Source: a bacterium
GTDB lineage: Bacteria > Bacteroidota > Ignavibacteria > Ignavibacteriales > Melioribacteraceae
Direction: 5' to 3'
Assembly (NCBI GenBank): GCA_027398005.1
Contig: DAHYUM010000010.1
Coordinates: 1 to 32,649 of the forward strand
Length of the DNA stretch: 32,649 bases
The notes beneath the pieces are model-generated. The model worked only from the letters and a program-made list of their open reading frames with translations. It made no database searches and was not told where the DNA came from. The translations under genes were made by a program, and so were the position numbers. Positions 24,959-32,649 of the stretch are shown here, piece after piece. Each line of letters begins with the position of its first letter. Position 1 is the first letter of the stretch.

Positions 24959-26427
24959 TGGCTGTTTCTTTTATTGATTGCTGAATTATAGAGTTCCAAA
25001 TATTTTTCAGCCGATTTGCGCCATGAATAATCTTTCAGCATTCCGTTCCGCCTTATTTTATTCCAAACCGGTTTATTGTAAAAATCGCCTATGGCTCTTC
25101 TAACCGTATGCTCAAGCGCGGCGCCGGAATATTCGCTGAAAGAAAATCCGGTGCCGGTATCAAGCCCCATTGCGTTATATTCATTCCAGTCCTGAACCGT
25201 ATCTGCAAGCCCGCCTGTTTTTCTAACAACCGGAACGGTGCCGTATTTAAGGGAATAAATCTGGTTAAGGCCGCACGGTTCAAAGTGCGAAGGCATAAGA
25301 AAAATATCTGCCGCCGCTTCAATCTGGTGGGCCAGCTGGTTATTAAAACCGAACCGGACAGTAAAGCGGTCGTAATGTTCTTCGGAAATCTTTAGGAATT
25401 GTTCTTCATATTCCGCCTCTCCGGTGCCAAGCACTACCCATTGAACATTCAGCTGTAAAAGCCCGGGAAGCGCTTCCATAAGAATTTCAATTCCTTTCTG
25501 CTTAACAAGGCGCATAATAATTCCGATGAGCGGTATGTTTTCGTCAAAGCGCATATTAAGCTGGCGCAGAAACCATTTCTTGTTGAGCAGTTTGCCCCCC
25601 ATATTATCGGGAGTATAATTATATGGAATGAGGTTGTCCGTTGCGGGATTCCATAATTCGTAATCCACTCCGTTCAATATTCCGGAGAAACTGCTCCCTT
25701 TCTCCCTTAAAACGCCGTACATTCCTTCGCTGTATTCAGGGGTAAGAAGTTCTTTGGCGTAAGTATCGCTTACGGTGTTTACCATTTCAGAAAAAACAAT
25801 GCCCGCTTTAAGGAATGAGAAAGAATTATAAAATTCAACGGGACCCATAGGATAAAAATATTTCGGATTCATTTCCCCTTTCTCAAGCACCGAGCGGTCA
25901 AACAGTCCCTGATATGCAACATTATGAATGGTGAAAAGGAACGCTGTTTTATCGAACACCTTATCCCAGCTGTAATTATCCTTAACGAGAAGTGGAATAA
26001 GCCCGGTCTGCCAGTCGTTGCAGTGAAACAGGTCCGGTTTCCAGTGAATGCGCTGAATGAATTCAATTACCGCTTTATTAAAAAGGATGAATCGTTCATC
26101 CTCATCTTTATCGTTAGTATAGATGTTCTGCCGGTGGAAATGATGGGGGGAATCTATAAAATAAATTTCAACATTCGAATTGGGGATTTTCGATTTATAA
26201 ATCTGTACTTCGTAAACTTTGCCCCCTACGCGCACGGGAATATTACCGAGTGTCCACATAAAATGAAGTCCGTGTTTTTCTTCATCAATGTGGTAATATT
26301 TAGGCATAAAAACTTTAACATCAACCCCCAGTTTAGAAAGCTCAATAGGAAGTGAAGATGATACATCCGCCAGGCCTCCTGTTTTGGCAAATGGAAATAC
26401 CTCGCTGGCAACAAATGCAATTTTCAT
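24955..26427 (-). CDS. glgA: Glycogen synthase (ADP-glucose type)
   Basis: GlgA transfers glucose from ADP-glucose to a growing alpha-1,4-glucan. This GT-B fold protein has 490 residues, the usual family size. The N-terminal nucleotide site motif K15-T-G-G18 lies in SEVFPFAKTGGLADVSSSLP. HCNDWQTGLIPLL follows, then PLIGIIMRLVKQKGIEILME, and the C-terminal catalytic block HFEPCGLNQIYSLKYGTVPV with RKTGGLADTVQDW. No other glycogen gene (glgB, glgC, glgP) is in the window. It is transcribed ahead of the metallophosphoesterase with a four-base overlap. A TATATTTG box lies 32 bases upstream. Confidence 0.96.
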   Translation of the reverse strand: MKIAFVASEVFPFAKTGGLADVSSSLPIELSKLGVDVKVFMPKYYHIDEEKHGLHFMWTLGNIPVRVGGKVYEVQIYKSKIPNSNVEIYFIDSPHHFHRQNIYTNDKDEDERFILFNKAVIEFIQRIHWKPDLFHCNDWQTGLIPLLVKDNYSWDKVFDKTAFLFTIHNVAYQGLFDRSVLEKGEMNPKYFYPMGPVEFYNSFSFLKAGIVFSEMVNTVSDTYAKELLTPEYSEGMYGVLREKGSSFSGILNGVDYELWNPATDNLIPYNYTPDNMGGKLLNKKWFLRQLNMRFDENIPLIGIIMRLVKQKGIEILMEALPGLLQLNVQWVVLGTGEAEYEEQFLKISEEHYDRFTVRFGFNNQLAHQIEAAADIFLMPSHFEPCGLNQIYSLKYGTVPVVRKTGGLADTVQDWNEYNAMGLDTGTGFSFSEYSGAALEHTVRRAIGDFYNKPVWNKIRRNGMLKDYSWRKSAEKYLELYNSAINKRNSQ

Positions 26428-26458
26428 TCTATGCTTAAAATTATTTTAAAAATCATTA

Positions 26459-26466
26459 CAAATATA
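26459..26466 (-). promoter_or_regulatory. Candidate -7 box of glgA
   Basis: Read on the minus strand this is TATATTTG, an exact match to TAnnTTTG, 31 bases upstream of the glgA start codon. A -33 element is not obvious. Confidence 0.3.
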
Positions 26467-26493
26467 AGCAAGAATAATAAAAATAGCGTTGAA

Positions 26494-27195
26494 TCAGCCC
26501 AATCCTGCCATATCGAATAGGATAAATCGGGAATTTTCCATGAAAGAGAGTGAAATACCGGCCCTGTCCTCAATCTCAACGGCATCCCCCGCTTCCAGAA
26601 ACTCATCCTCTATTTTTACTTTTCCCTCTATTATGTGAATATAAATTTTCCTCCGGGGCGAAACCGTGTAATTTAAATTTTCTCCTTTCTTAAAAAGGGC
26701 AATACTAAGGGAAACATCCTGATGAATTTTGACCGGCGCATTTTTGTACGCCGCTACTTTAAATAATTTTCCCGTTATATCGTTTTCGTTAAAAAACACC
26801 TTTTCGTATGAAGGGGTGAGTTCCGTTGTTTCGGGCAGAATCCATATTTGAAGCAGGTGCAGTTTCTCCGAATCGGAAGCGTTAAATTCAGAATGAAAAA
26901 TACCCGTTCCGGCGCTCATTTTCTGAACTTCGCCGTATTTAATGGTTTCAGAGTTTCCGGTGCTGTCTGTATGGCTCAGCTCCCCCTCAAGCACGATGGT
27001 AATAATTTCCATGTTTTTATGGGGATGAGTAGGAAAACCTCCGCCCGGCTCAAGGTAATCGTCGTTAATTACCCTTAAAGGGCCGAAATGGATCCGGGAT
27101 GGGTTATAATATTCACCGAACGAAAAACTATGGTAACTGGTAAGCCAGTCAATTTTGGTGAGTCCGCGTGTGCCGCTTTTATAAACCGATATCAT
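26494..27195 (-). CDS. Pirin family protein
   Basis: This 233-residue bicupin has the pirin signature: YHSFSFGEYYNPSRIHFGPL at about 21-40, then metal ligands H57 and H59 (GGFPTHPHKNMEIIT), H101 and E103 (GTGIFHSEFN). The second cupin lies around residues 150-233. Pirins bind Fe and include quercetin 2,3-dioxygenases and redox-sensing regulators; which applies here is unknown. AAAGGAGAG precedes the ATG. It lies 42 bases after a MarR gene on the same strand and is probably under its control. Confidence 0.93.
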   Translation of the reverse strand: MISVYKSGTRGLTKIDWLTSYHSFSFGEYYNPSRIHFGPLRVINDDYLEPGGGFPTHPHKNMEIITIVLEGELSHTDSTGNSETIKYGEVQKMSAGTGIFHSEFNASDSEKLHLLQIWILPETTELTPSYEKVFFNENDITGKLFKVAAYKNAPVKIHQDVSLSIALFKKGENLNYTVSPRRKIYIHIIEGKVKIEDEFLEAGDAVEIEDRAGISLSFMENSRFILFDMAGLG

Positions 27196-27237
27196 TTTTT
27201 TCTCTCCTTTATTCTTTAAACAAAGGGAGAAAAAGGA

Positions 27238-27687
27238 TTAGTTCACGCTGGTGCCCAATTTTTTAAGCAAATCGCCCAAGGTTTTCTGCTCTTCGGGGGT
27301 TAAAACGGACATAAGCTTATTAACGTGGTCTGCATGCTTGGGAAAGATTTCGCTAAAAAGCTTTTCCCCGTTTGCGGTAAGTTTAACCACAATGGCTCTT
27401 CGGTCTTCTTTACTGTGAATTCTTTCGATTAAATTGGATTTTTCGAGATTATCGAGAACCAGGGTCATGTTACCCCCGCTGACGAGCATTTTATTGCAAA
27501 TTTCGCCTACTTTAAGGGGACCCAGATGTCCGAGTACGTCAATAACTGCAAATTGAGGCTGGGTTAATCCCGATGAACGGATATTATCGGTAGATTTCTT
27601 ATAGAAAGAATTAAAAGCCCGCGCCAGCTTTACCCAGGTGTTCAGGGCAAGATCTACTTTGTCGCCGTAATTCTTTTTCATTTTCAT
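27238..27687 (-). CDS. MarR family transcriptional regulator
   Basis: This 149-residue single-domain winged-helix protein has a dimer helix at residues 8-35, the recognition region KVGEICNKMLVSGGNMTLVL (about 59-78), and the wing SKEDRRAIVVKLTANGEKLF. The DRRA motif is typical of MarR proteins. It contains one cysteine (in EICNK) that might serve redox sensing, an inference only. AAAGG lies 8 bases before the first of two close ATGs. It leads a two-gene unit with pirin. A candidate promoter and a 14-base palindrome lie upstream, which would fit self-regulation. Confidence 0.92.
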   Translation of the reverse strand: MKMKKNYGDKVDLALNTWVKLARAFNSFYKKSTDNIRSSGLTQPQFAVIDVLGHLGPLKVGEICNKMLVSGGNMTLVLDNLEKSNLIERIHSKEDRRAIVVKLTANGEKLFSEIFPKHADHVNKLMSVLTPEEQKTLGDLLKKLGTSVN

Positions 27688-27707
27688 ATCAGCCGCCTTT
27701 CTTTAAT

Positions 27708-27738
27708 TAAAGATATATTTCATAAGCGAAAAAATCAA
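27708..27738 (-). promoter_or_regulatory. Candidate promoter of the marR-pirin unit
   Basis: On the minus strand TTG (27736-27738) is followed, after 20 bases, by TATCTTTA (27708-27715), which differs from the Bacteroidota -7 consensus TAnnTTTG only in the last base. It lies 20 bases upstream of the marR ATG. Spacing and position are sensible, but in such AT-rich DNA a chance match is possible. Confidence 0.35.
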
Positions 27739-27743
27739 CTCAT

Positions 27744-27757
27744 AATATTTAAATATT
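27744..27757. promoter_or_regulatory. 14-base palindrome, possible MarR operator
   Basis: AATATTTAAATATT is a perfect inverted repeat in the region between the divergent marR and DUF2203 genes. It is just upstream of the candidate -33 element. MarR proteins bind palindromes of this size near their own promoters. AT-only palindromes also arise by chance, so this is tentative. Confidence 0.3.
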
Positions 27758-27823
27758 CTACATTATCTCCTTAACATTCCTTATCTTTTATTCGATTATC
27801 TATGTAAAAAGAAAGATGATCCG

Positions 27824-28204
27824 ATGAACGATATTGAAACGAAATATTTTACCCGTAAAGAGGCCCAGCAGACTCTTCCCCTGGTAAAACAGATTGTTAA
27901 GGATATTCTCGATACAGGGTTTATTATTAAAAGCATTGCCGACGCGCTGGACGGTAAAATAGAAAACAACGAAGAAATCAAAACTCTCCTTCTAAAAATG
28001 AACGGCTACCTTTCGGAACTTGAAGAAATAGGGTGCTTTTATAAGGACTGGAATTTCACGGTAGGCATGGTCGATTTCCCTGCGATGATTTATGAAGAAG
28101 AGGTTTATCTATGCTGGCGCAGCGATGAAGAGGAAATACTCTTTTATCACCGCCCCGAAGACGGCTATTCGGGAAGGCGCAAAATTCCTGAAGAGTATTT
28201 ATAA
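27824..28204 (+). CDS. DUF2203 family protein
   Basis: This 126-residue protein starts NDIETKYFTRKEAQQTLPLV, has a helical N-terminal half, and ends with the family signature: GMVDFPAMIYEEEVYLCWRS, then EILFYHRPEDGYSGRRKIPE. DUF2203 proteins are small, soluble and without known function. It is divergent from marR and convergent with the OsmC-type gene, and shares a terminator with the latter. It has no obvious operon partner. Confidence 0.88.
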   Translation: MNDIETKYFTRKEAQQTLPLVKQIVKDILDTGFIIKSIADALDGKIENNEEIKTLLLKMNGYLSELEEIGCFYKDWNFTVGMVDFPAMIYEEEVYLCWRSDEEEILFYHRPEDGYSGRRKIPEEYL

Positions 28205-28227
28205 TTGAATTTGAAATAATGCGGAAA

Positions 28228-28262
28228 TAAAAAAGGCGGACCGTTAGTCCGCCTTTCTTTTT
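28228..28262. terminator. Bidirectional intrinsic terminator
   Basis: GGCGGAC-CGTTA-GTCCGCC (28235-28253) is flanked by A-rich sequence on the left and TTTCTTTTT on the right. It sits between two convergent genes (DUF2203 and OsmC-type) and can end both transcripts. Confidence 0.92.
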
Positions 28263-28277
28263 GTGTGCAGTATAAAA

Positions 28278-28709
28278 CTATTGTTTTGCTTCTTCAATCC
28301 TGAATGAATGCGTAACGGGCATAGCTTTGTTAAGCATTGCGGTAACGCCGCAGTATTTGGTCATCGATAGTTCAATTGCCCTTTCAACATCCTTTTCCTG
28401 AATCCCTTTCCCGTAGAAAACATATTCGATATGAATTTTTGTATATACCTGCGGATGCTCTTCGGCAACATCGGCGCTGAGGTTCATTTCAAATCCGCTT
28501 ATATCAACTTTCTTTTTCTGAAGTATGGTAACAACATCGCTTCCTGTGCAGCCTCCCAATCCGATGAGTATTAATTCCTTCGGCCTTACGCCTGCGTCGC
28601 TTCCGCCGAAATTTTCGGGGCCGTCCATTGTAACCCAGTGGTTCGAATCGGATTTGCCCGCAAAGGTAATTCCTTTAATTTGTCTAACGTATGCTTTCTT
28701 TTCGGCCAT
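28278..28709 (-). CDS. OsmC/Ohr family thiol protein
   Basis: This 143-residue protein has the two redox cysteines of the family: C54 in LIGLGGCTGSDVVTIL and C120 in SMTKYCGVTAMLN. Members reduce organic or fatty-acid hydroperoxides. The sequence fits the general OsmC-like (YhfA-like) branch more than Ohr. The ATG at 28709 is chosen because GGAG lies six bases before it. A TTG four codons earlier is less likely because that GGAG would be inside the coding sequence. It lies downstream of the acyl-CoA synthetase gene, 61 bases away on the same strand, so they may be cotranscribed. Confidence 0.92.
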   Translation of the reverse strand: MAEKKAYVRQIKGITFAGKSDSNHWVTMDGPENFGGSDAGVRPKELILIGLGGCTGSDVVTILQKKKVDISGFEMNLSADVAEEHPQVYTKIHIEYVFYGKGIQEKDVERAIELSMTKYCGVTAMLNKAMPVTHSFRIEEAKQ

Positions 28710-28770
28710 TTCATGCTCCAATTTATTTTTAATTAATTAGATGCCGCAATTAAATGCCGGATTCATCAAT

Positions 28771-30846
28771 TCAGCTGAATTTAATTCTTGCGTCAACGGC
28801 AAAAAACCTGTTATCTTCTGTCAAAAGAAGCGGATTAAGGTCAAATTCCGCCAGATTCCCGTTTTCGGATATCATGGCGGCCGCCGATTTTATAATCTTT
28901 TTGAGTGCTTCAATATCAGCCGGAGCTTCGCCCCGCACTCCCTTTAAAACCGCGCCTATCTTTGTAGAGCTTATCATTGCCTCAATGTCGTCATCCGAAA
29001 TGTATGCCGATTTTATTGATGTATCGGAAAATACTTCGACATACTTGCCGCCGCTTCCGAACATTACAATAGGCCCGAATGAAGGATCGCGGAAACCGCC
29101 TATAAGAAGCTCGTGCCTTGTCTTTATATATGGCTGAATTAAAAATTCATCTACCGTGAAATTATGTTTTGCAAAACTTTCTTTTATTTCTTCCGCGGCA
29201 ATAATTAATGCGTCTTTATCCTTTATGTTTAATTTAACCGCGCTCATCTCGGTTTTGTGAACAACATTTTTATTGATTCCTTTTATCACAAGGGGGTATT
29301 CAATTTCGTTGAAGTAATGAAGGTCTTCGGGCTTAACAAGAACTTCCTTAACAACCGGAATTCCGTAATCTGCGCAGATTTTGTTTACATCGGCAGGTGA
29401 AATAAACCCGCTTCCGAAATTATATTTTGCCTTTCCGCTTCCATTTGCAAGGGCGCTGTAGCGGTCAAAATTGTTTTTCAGCTTTTCGGCGCTTTTGGAA
29501 TAAAACAACATATTCGAAATAACTTCCGCCGGGTCCTCGGGGTTGCGGAAAATTGCCTTCTTGGTGGCGGAATTAGTCCTGTACTCCTGCCAGAATTCGG
29601 GCAGTGGCATGCATACCTGGAGAATCGGTTTAGAAGATGAAATTGAATTTATTCCCTCAATTACGGGCATTGCCTTAACCATAACCGGTTCAACAAAAAT
29701 TGAAACAACGGCATCAACATTCCCGTCGGCCGCTACAATTTCATTTACCGTTTTATAAAGTTCTGCGGTTGCCCCGGGCAGCATATCAACCGGATTTTCA
29801 ACGCTCCCTTCGGGATGCACAATTTCGCGCAACTTTCTTTTTGTATCTGCCGTAAGGCCGGCAAGTGCAAGCCCTTCCGTTTCAATTGCGTCAACGGCTA
29901 GAATGGCGGGGCCTCCGGCGTTTGTAATTACCGCAACCCTTTTGCCCTTCGGTACGGGGAAGTTCTCAAATCCCTTTGCCGTATTGAAAAGTTCATTTAA
30001 ATCATTTGCCCTAATAATGCCGAACTGATTAAGAAGCGCCTCAACAATTTTATCCTTGCTGCTCAGCGCCCCGGTATGCGAAGAGGCCGCTTTCATGCCG
30101 CTTGAGGTCTTGCCCGATTTTAGCACTATCATCGGTTTGGTAACATTGCCAAGCATAACGGGTTTAATAAAATCCTCTCCGTCAACAAAACTTTCAAGAT
30201 AGAATGTAAGCACCGAAATATTCTCATCCTCCTGCCAGAATTTCTGCAGGTCGTTCTCATTTATATCGGCCTTGTTGCCAACGCTTACGAAATGTGAAAA
30301 TTTAATGTCGGTATCGCGCAGTGAATTTAAAACCGCGGCGCCAAGCGCCCCGCTCTGCGAAAGGAAAGCAAGCGAGCCAACTTCGGGCCTTTCGGCTACG
30401 AATGTGGCATTGAGTTTTGTGGAAGGACGGGCGTTTATTACCCCCATGCAGTTGGGACCAATAAGCCTTCCGCCGGCTTCCTTAACTTTACGGGTAATCC
30501 GCTTTTCGGTTTCTTCCCCTTCTTTGCCAACTTCCTTAAAGCCTGCGGTAATAAGTATTATCGATTTAACATTCTTTTTAAGCAGCGCGTCAATTGAATC
30601 TTCGGCAAACTGTTTTGGCACTACAACAATTGCCATGTCTATGCTTTCCTTAATATCCTCTATCGTAAGGTAACATTCGCAGCCTAATACATTTCCCCCT
30701 TTCGGGTTTACGGGAAGTACTTTTCCGGTATAACCGTAATCCTTGATTGTCCTTAATATTTCATATCCAATACTTTTTTCTTTTGATGAAGCCCCGGCAA
30801 CGCAAATTGAAGCCGGATAAAAAAAGTTTTTAATTGCGTCGTTCAT
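28771..30846 (-). CDS. ADP-forming acetate/acyl-CoA ligase, fused alpha-beta subunits
   Basis: This 691-residue fusion starts with the CoA-binding alpha part (SICVAGASSKEKSIGYEIL; GGRLIGPNCMGVINARPST; AFLSQSGALGAAVLNSLRD), including the phospho-acceptor H257 in SSHTGALSSKDK. It ends with the ATP-grasp beta part from about residue 480 (ADVNKICADYGIPVVKEVLV; YPLVIKGINKNVVHKTEMSA; DEFLIQPYIKTRHELLIGGF). Enzymes of this type make ATP from acyl-CoA, ADP and phosphate, giving acetate or branched-chain acids, and are typical of fermenters. The true acyl group cannot be told; protein acyltransferase relatives carry an added GNAT domain, absent here. Confidence 0.92.
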   Translation of the reverse strand: MNDAIKNFFYPASICVAGASSKEKSIGYEILRTIKDYGYTGKVLPVNPKGGNVLGCECYLTIEDIKESIDMAIVVVPKQFAEDSIDALLKKNVKSIILITAGFKEVGKEGEETEKRITRKVKEAGGRLIGPNCMGVINARPSTKLNATFVAERPEVGSLAFLSQSGALGAAVLNSLRDTDIKFSHFVSVGNKADINENDLQKFWQEDENISVLTFYLESFVDGEDFIKPVMLGNVTKPMIVLKSGKTSSGMKAASSHTGALSSKDKIVEALLNQFGIIRANDLNELFNTAKGFENFPVPKGKRVAVITNAGGPAILAVDAIETEGLALAGLTADTKRKLREIVHPEGSVENPVDMLPGATAELYKTVNEIVAADGNVDAVVSIFVEPVMVKAMPVIEGINSISSSKPILQVCMPLPEFWQEYRTNSATKKAIFRNPEDPAEVISNMLFYSKSAEKLKNNFDRYSALANGSGKAKYNFGSGFISPADVNKICADYGIPVVKEVLVKPEDLHYFNEIEYPLVIKGINKNVVHKTEMSAVKLNIKDKDALIIAAEEIKESFAKHNFTVDEFLIQPYIKTRHELLIGGFRDPSFGPIVMFGSGGKYVEVFSDTSIKSAYISDDDIEAMISSTKIGAVLKGVRGEAPADIEALKKIIKSAAAMISENGNLAEFDLNPLLLTEDNRFFAVDARIKFS

Positions 30847-30951
30847 TCATAATTCCTTAAAAAAGTGATTTTAAAAAATAGGAAATATCGGCGAGGAATC
30901 ATAAGGCGGAATGCATGCGCATTGGAAAGCCGGCAGGGCATTAATAAAGGA

Positions 30952-30980
30952 AAGGCAAAGTTTTACCTTTGCCTTTTTTA
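30952..30980. terminator. Probable terminator after the SPFH gene
   Basis: AAGGCAAAG (30952-30960) pairs with CTTTGCCTT (30967-30975) across a six-base loop. It lies 60-90 bases beyond the stop of the minus-strand SPFH gene. On the minus strand the tail is CCTTTATT, only moderately T-rich. The better T-run is on the plus strand. Confidence 0.6.
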
Positions 30981-31040
30981 CCCTTCCCCCAAAGAACTAT
31001 AGTAGATAGTCCCTCGTTAAACACCACACTCAATGAAAGC

Positions 31041-32649
31041 CTATTTCATTTCGGCGCCGGCAGGCTGTTTTTCTGAACCTTTCGGAACCGCAATAAGATT
31101 GGTTAAAAACGCCGATAAAAGTCCCCCTAAATTATCTCCCCCCTGCACAAGAAAATCGGGAGTAACTTTTACGTTGCCGGCGGCAATCTGTTTTGCAATT
31201 TCAATAGCCGTAACGCCCTGCTGGCCAACAGCTTTATTCTGAAGTTCATAAGCCTTCGCGGTCGATTCGCCAATGGCAAGAATTTTGGTGCCCTCGGCTT
31301 CCCCTTTGGCTTTAATACCCTTTGCCTCGCCTTCGGCGCGGAGCCTTATTGCTTCGGCCTCCCCTTCGGCAGAGCGGATATTCTTCTGTTTATTCTGCTC
31401 GGCAATCTTAACGCCAATTTCGGCTTCAACAAGATTTTTCTGCTGGTCCGCTTCGGAACGCGTCTTCTCGGTTGCAATTCTTGTCTGTTCCGCTTTCTGC
31501 ATATCCTGGTACATTGCCTGCTGCTGCTGCGCAATAATTTTCTTGGTCTGCGTATCCATCAGTTCCTGCGGCAGGGAAATCTGGCAGATTAATACCGAAA
31601 CACACTCAACGTGGTATTTCTCCAGTTCGCCTTTGGCTCGGTCTTCGGCTTTACGCTGTTCCTCCTGACGGTCCTGCATAAAATTCATTGCCGATGTTGA
31701 TGAAGCCTGATTGCGGAAGCTCGAATCTATCATCGGATGAATTACGTGCAGTATAAGGTTTTCTATAGAGCCTATTTTGGCAACCATGTAAGGCGCCTGG
31801 TCCGGACGTACCCTAATAACCACCTTAACCGAAACGCTTATTTCAAAACCGTCCCTTGAAATTACTTTCAGAGGATCGAACCGGGTCGAATTGGAATCAT
31901 CCCAGTCGATTGTAATATTGGTTGTATCTACAATATAAGCAATGTATGCTCTTCTGTTAAGGTAATAGAAACCGGGGCCTGCTACTTCCTGCTGAATACC
32001 GCGGTATCCTTTAGGTACTACATAACGTTCAATACCGACATTAAGGCGTTTTTCAATGTCTTTATATGCATCGCTGCCCAAAGGGGCATTTTCAATTTTA
32101 GCGGTTTCTTCAATTGCTTTACGCACCTGCGCCGGTTCTTCGCCGACGTTCGAAACCACAACTGCAACCTGGCCTCTTTCAACAACCGCAACTTCATCAA
32201 GTTCAACTTTGAATAAGAGGGGGTTGATATAATACGTTCCCGGCCTTAGAACATCGAACTGCGGGCCGCGCTGTCCTCCGTTTTCAAGAAATTTAGACGC
32301 GTTCTGAAAATCATTATGTCCGGTTACCGATTTAGCTACATATTCGGCATCGGGCAGGGGTTCGCCGTCGAGCGCGGTAATTAAACCCACATTGTTTGCG
32401 GGTATAATAGTCGCATTCTGAATTTCAATATGGAACAGATCCGTATTAATACGGTAAGTGCCCGGGAAAAGAATATCTATCTGGGGCCCTTTCTGTCCCT
32501 TGTTATTGAGGAATGCCTCTCCGTTCTCAAAATTGGAGTGCCCTTCAATTTTCTTTGCAAGCAGTCTTCCTGCAGGAATCTGTTCGCCGTCCATTGAAGT
32601 TATTACGCCTACGTTTCCCTTATCAATAAAGATAGCGGGTACTTTTCTA
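31041..32649 (-). CDS. SPFH/band-7 (flotillin-like) protein with duplicated N-terminal module, 5' end outside window
   Basis: The frame is open to the window edge (upstream of the first internal Met it reads RKVPAIFIDKGNVGVITS), so at least 536 residues are encoded and the start lies outside. Two similar modules of about 64 residues come first (GVITSMDGEQIP to LFHIEI, then GLITALDGEPLP to LFKVEL). A band-7 domain follows (VVPKGYRGIQQEVAGPGFYY; VISRDGFEISVSVKVVIRV). Next is an Ala/Glu-rich coiled coil with GEAEAIRLRAEGEAKGIKAK as in flotillins, and a Pro/Gly-rich tail. SPFH proteins scaffold membrane microdomains or quality-control complexes. The missing N-terminus may hold the membrane anchor. 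Confidence 0.88.
   Translation of the reverse strand, partial: RKVPAIFIDKGNVGVITSMDGEQIPAGRLLAKKIEGHSNFENGEAFLNNKGQKGPQIDILFPGTYRINTDLFHIEIQNATIIPANNVGLITALDGEPLPDAEYVAKSVTGHNDFQNASKFLENGGQRGPQFDVLRPGTYYINPLLFKVELDEVAVVERGQVAVVVSNVGEEPAQVRKAIEETAKIENAPLGSDAYKDIEKRLNVGIERYVVPKGYRGIQQEVAGPGFYYLNRRAYIAYIVDTTNITIDWDDSNSTRFDPLKVISRDGFEISVSVKVVIRVRPDQAPYMVAKIGSIENLILHVIHPMIDSSFRNQASSTSAMNFMQDRQEEQRKAEDRAKGELEKYHVECVSVLICQISLPQELMDTQTKKIIAQQQQAMYQDMQKAEQTRIATEKTRSEADQQKNLVEAEIGVKIAEQNKQKNIRSAEGEAEAIRLRAEGEAKGIKAKGEAEGTKILAIGESTAKAYELQNKAVGQQGVTAIEIAKQIAAGNVKVTPDFLVQGGDNLGGLLSAFLTNLIAVPKGSEKQPAGAEMK

Noticed and set aside
28636-28655. tRNA T-arm-like GGTTCGAATC
   Set aside because: It lies inside the OsmC-type coding sequence and no cloverleaf can be formed around it.
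28710-28721. TTG start for the OsmC-type protein
   Set aside because: The GGAG in this stretch is at ideal distance as ribosome binding site for the ATG at 28709.
1-32649. Defence island, prophage, integrative element or CRISPR array
   Set aside because: No integrase, transposase, nuclease/toxin pair, Cas gene or spaced direct repeats could be found; gene content is metabolic, envelope and regulatory.

Overview
The window reads like a chromosomal segment from an Ignavibacteria-type bacterium (Bacteroidota/Chlorobi group). This is an inference from gene content: a long IspG with a central insertion, several outer-membrane proteins with a family-9 carbohydrate-binding-like domain plus a DUF5916-type barrel, a fused ADP-forming acyl-CoA synthetase, and signal peptides ending in A-Q. 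The DNA is moderately AT-rich and gene-dense. I found no tRNA, rRNA, CRISPR array, phage gene, transposase or recognisable defence locus.

Left part (1-9262): a truncated secreted protein and a MATE/ANKH-like membrane transporter lie on the minus strand. A plus-strand run follows: a Trm112-like small protein, a GlcD-type FAD oxidase, a secreted TPR protein broken by an apparent one-base frameshift, clpX, a secreted protein of the family often labelled 'asparagine synthetase B', and a tight trio of FAH-family hydrolase, FmdB-type zinc ribbon and ArsC/Spx-like protein.

Middle (9263-13945, minus strand): a palindromic repeat and a strong terminator, then, in transcription order, a DJ-1/PfpI protein, ispG, a Nif3-family protein and a coiled-coil zinc-ribbon protein. 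Two oddities sit between ispG and nif3. A 43-codon open frame continues in phase after the ispG stop. An intrinsic terminator runs into the nif3 start codon and has the likely Shine-Dalgarno sequence in its stem.

Accessory-looking part (14146-22423, plus strand): three paralogous outer-membrane proteins (CBM9-like plus DUF5916) are arranged in tandem, each followed by its own terminator. A fused MarR-GNAT regulator lies 10 bases ahead of the third copy. This is the most likely place for an undescribed function, perhaps a regulated set of surface carbohydrate-binding or uptake proteins. The sequence does not show the substrate.

Right part (22591-32649): small membrane proteins, a DinB-like protein, glycogen synthase overlapping a membrane-bound metallophosphoesterase, a MarR-pirin pair with a candidate promoter and palindrome, a DUF2203 protein, an OsmC-type protein, an ADP-forming acyl-CoA synthetase, and an SPFH/band-7 protein with a duplicated N-terminal module that runs off the window. 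Much of the region is ordinary metabolic and housekeeping content.
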